22,023 nt of DNA from Amphimedon queenslandica. Lineage: Eukaryota > Porifera > Demospongiae > Haplosclerida > Niphatidae. The position numbers and the translations under genes are program-made. The stretch covers positions 1 to 22,023 of the forward strand of contig NW_003546759.1 of assembly GCF_000090795.2 (NCBI RefSeq), read 5' to 3'. This document shows positions 20,785 to 22,023 of this stretch, piece by piece. Below the pieces are notes generated by a model. The model was not told the DNA's origin. It ran no database searches and saw only the letters and a program-made list of their open reading frames with translations. Position 1 is the stretch's first letter; each line of letters starts with the position of its first letter.

Positions 20785-21255
20785 TATGTTTAAATATACA
20801 CATACACACCAGCATACATTATGTACATGTACAATGTACATGTACACACACATTAAGGTGTGGTGAGGGGCAAAACCCTTGACATTTCACTTTTTCCTAC
20901 ATGTATAAAGTATACATGTAACTTGAAGTATGGGTATAACTGAGTATTTACAAGAGTAGATCTACTCTTGGTATTTGGTAAATTGTTTTACATTCTCATT
21001 AATTAATGTAAATTCACCTTTACTACTGGTTGTGATAATAAAGGAATGTACTGTCATAACTTCCTTTAGTCACAAGACTATAGAATATTGCAAGAGGTCA
21101 TCAGGGCTTTCTTTCCCCAGGCTACTCTCATTCTCGTTCATTCAGACTTCTTCATTTTCTTATTGTTCGTTCTTGTTCTATCTTCATTAACCGTCTTCTA
21201 TACCTTTATCTCTCTTCATTTTTTGTTTTTGCTTTACGTACATTCTTTTCTTGAA
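20785..21255 (+). promoter_or_regulatory. Duplicated 5' flank of the second TRIM gene
   Basis: Homologous to 15502-15877. The proximal 220 bp (from about 21040) are the best conserved, including AAGAGGTCATCAGGGC, CAGACTTCTTCATTTTCTTA and GCTTTACGTACA. The middle part (about 20890-21035) differs from the first copy. Probably holds the promoter and 5' UTR of the gene starting at 21256. Confidence 0.6.
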
Positions 21256-22023
21256 ATGTCAACCAAACCATCTTCATCTTCATCTCCTGATCTCCTCAAT
21301 CTGGAGGAACAGCTCACCTGTCCTGTGTGTCTTGACCACTATACTAACCCTAAGACTTTACCTTGTCTACATTCATTCTGTGAGCACTGTCTGGAGGGAT
21401 TACCTCTGGATAAGAAGAATAAGACCTATTACCTCTCTTGTCCCACTTGTCGTCATTGTACAGAGTTACCAGAAGAAGGAGCAAGAGCCTTTCCTGTAGC
21501 ATTCACTCTCAACAACCTCAAAGAGATGTACAGTGCAATGAAGAACAATGCAGTGAAGAAGACAGAAGGTTTGCCTAATCCTCAAGAGGCCACATGTAGG
21601 GATCATGGAAAGCCTTTAGAGCTATTCTGTGAAACATGCAATACAGTAATCTGTGTTACCTGTCAAGTTCGTAATCACAAACATCATGAATATAACTTAA
21701 TCACTGACAGTTATACTAAACACTGTCAAAAGTTAAGAGAATGTTTATCACCAGTTGAGGGAAAGAAGGAAGCACTCAAGAAGGTCCTGTCTGCTCTAGC
21801 AGAGAGAGAGGGTGAGATCAGAGGGAGAGGAGAAGGAGTCTTAAAAGAAATACATGAAATGGTAGAGGAAATGATGAATGTTCTTCGTCATTCAGAGAGG
21901 AAACTGACTGAGCAAGCAAAGAGGGTCACTGATGCTAAACTAAAGGTGCTGTCAGAGCAAATGAAATCAGCAGAAATGAGTTTGAGTGTTCTGGAGGATG
22001 TTGAGGATTATGTCGAACAGAGT
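21256..22023 (+). CDS. Second TRIM (RING, B-box, coiled-coil) gene, truncated by window edge
   Basis: The frame from the ATG at 21256 stays open to the last base, giving 256 codons. It begins MSTKPSSSSSPDLLNLEEQL and is very similar to the TRIM-NHL protein at 15878 along its whole visible length. The RING (CPVCLDHY, LPCLHSFCEHC, CPTCRH) and the B-box (CRDHGKPLELFCETC, CVTC, HKHH) keep every zinc ligand. The coiled coil (KEALKKVLSALAEREGEI onward) is almost identical. The rest, expected to include filamin-like and NHL parts, lies outside. The open frame at 21251-21499 in another phase is a shadow. Both copies are free of stops, so both may be functional. Confidence 0.9.
   Translation, partial: MSTKPSSSSSPDLLNLEEQLTCPVCLDHYTNPKTLPCLHSFCEHCLEGLPLDKKNKTYYLSCPTCRHCTELPEEGARAFPVAFTLNNLKEMYSAMKNNAVKKTEGLPNPQEATCRDHGKPLELFCETCNTVICVTCQVRNHKHHEYNLITDSYTKHCQKLRECLSPVEGKKEALKKVLSALAEREGEIRGRGEGVLKEIHEMVEEMMNVLRHSERKLTEQAKRVTDAKLKVLSEQMKSAEMSLSVLEDVEDYVEQS

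Overview
The window looks like nuclear DNA from an early-branching animal, most likely a demosponge such as Amphimedon. This is inferred from content, not from a database match. Genes are split by short GT-AG introns (down to about 45 nt), the non-coding DNA is AT-rich, and the proteins are animal-type multidomain architectures: Kelch, ZU5, TKL-like kinase and TRIM-NHL.

Left part (1-9793): two divergent, head-to-head genes share a promoter of about 264 bp (6028-6291). The minus-strand gene (6027 leftwards past position 1, 15 visible exons) encodes a six-blade Kelch head, a coiled coil, a ZU5-like domain, an acidic linker and a further unclassified globular region. The plus-strand gene (6292-9793, 6 exons, 814 aa) encodes a paralogous Kelch head with the same exon phases, then a highly repetitive coiled coil and a protein kinase domain. 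The pair therefore shares one sensor-like head but carries two different effector ends.

Middle (9794-13500): mostly non-coding and repeat-rich. It holds a possible small minus-strand exon, a decayed AT-rich repeat array, an intact Merlin/IS1595-type (ISXO2-like) transposase ORF whose first two catalytic aspartates are replaced, and a roughly 130-bp displaced copy of an exon-intron-exon piece matching the minus-strand Kelch-ZU5 gene.

Right part (13501-22023): eight exon-like segments of a glycine dehydrogenase (glycine cleavage P-protein) gene, truncated at both ends and carrying tandem in-frame stops and frameshifts, so a pseudogene. A complete single-exon TRIM-NHL gene (15878-17977) lies on the same strand inside one of its introns. 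A second, very similar TRIM gene starts at 21256 and runs off the right edge; part of its 5' flank is also duplicated. Two TA-flanked MITE-like elements, a minisatellite and many short ACATGTACATGT palindromes fill introns and spacers.

Functional links between the genes are inference. The Kelch-ZU5, Kelch-kinase and TRIM proteins all pair a propeller with a signalling or ligase module, as in expanded lineage-specific signalling families of invertebrates.
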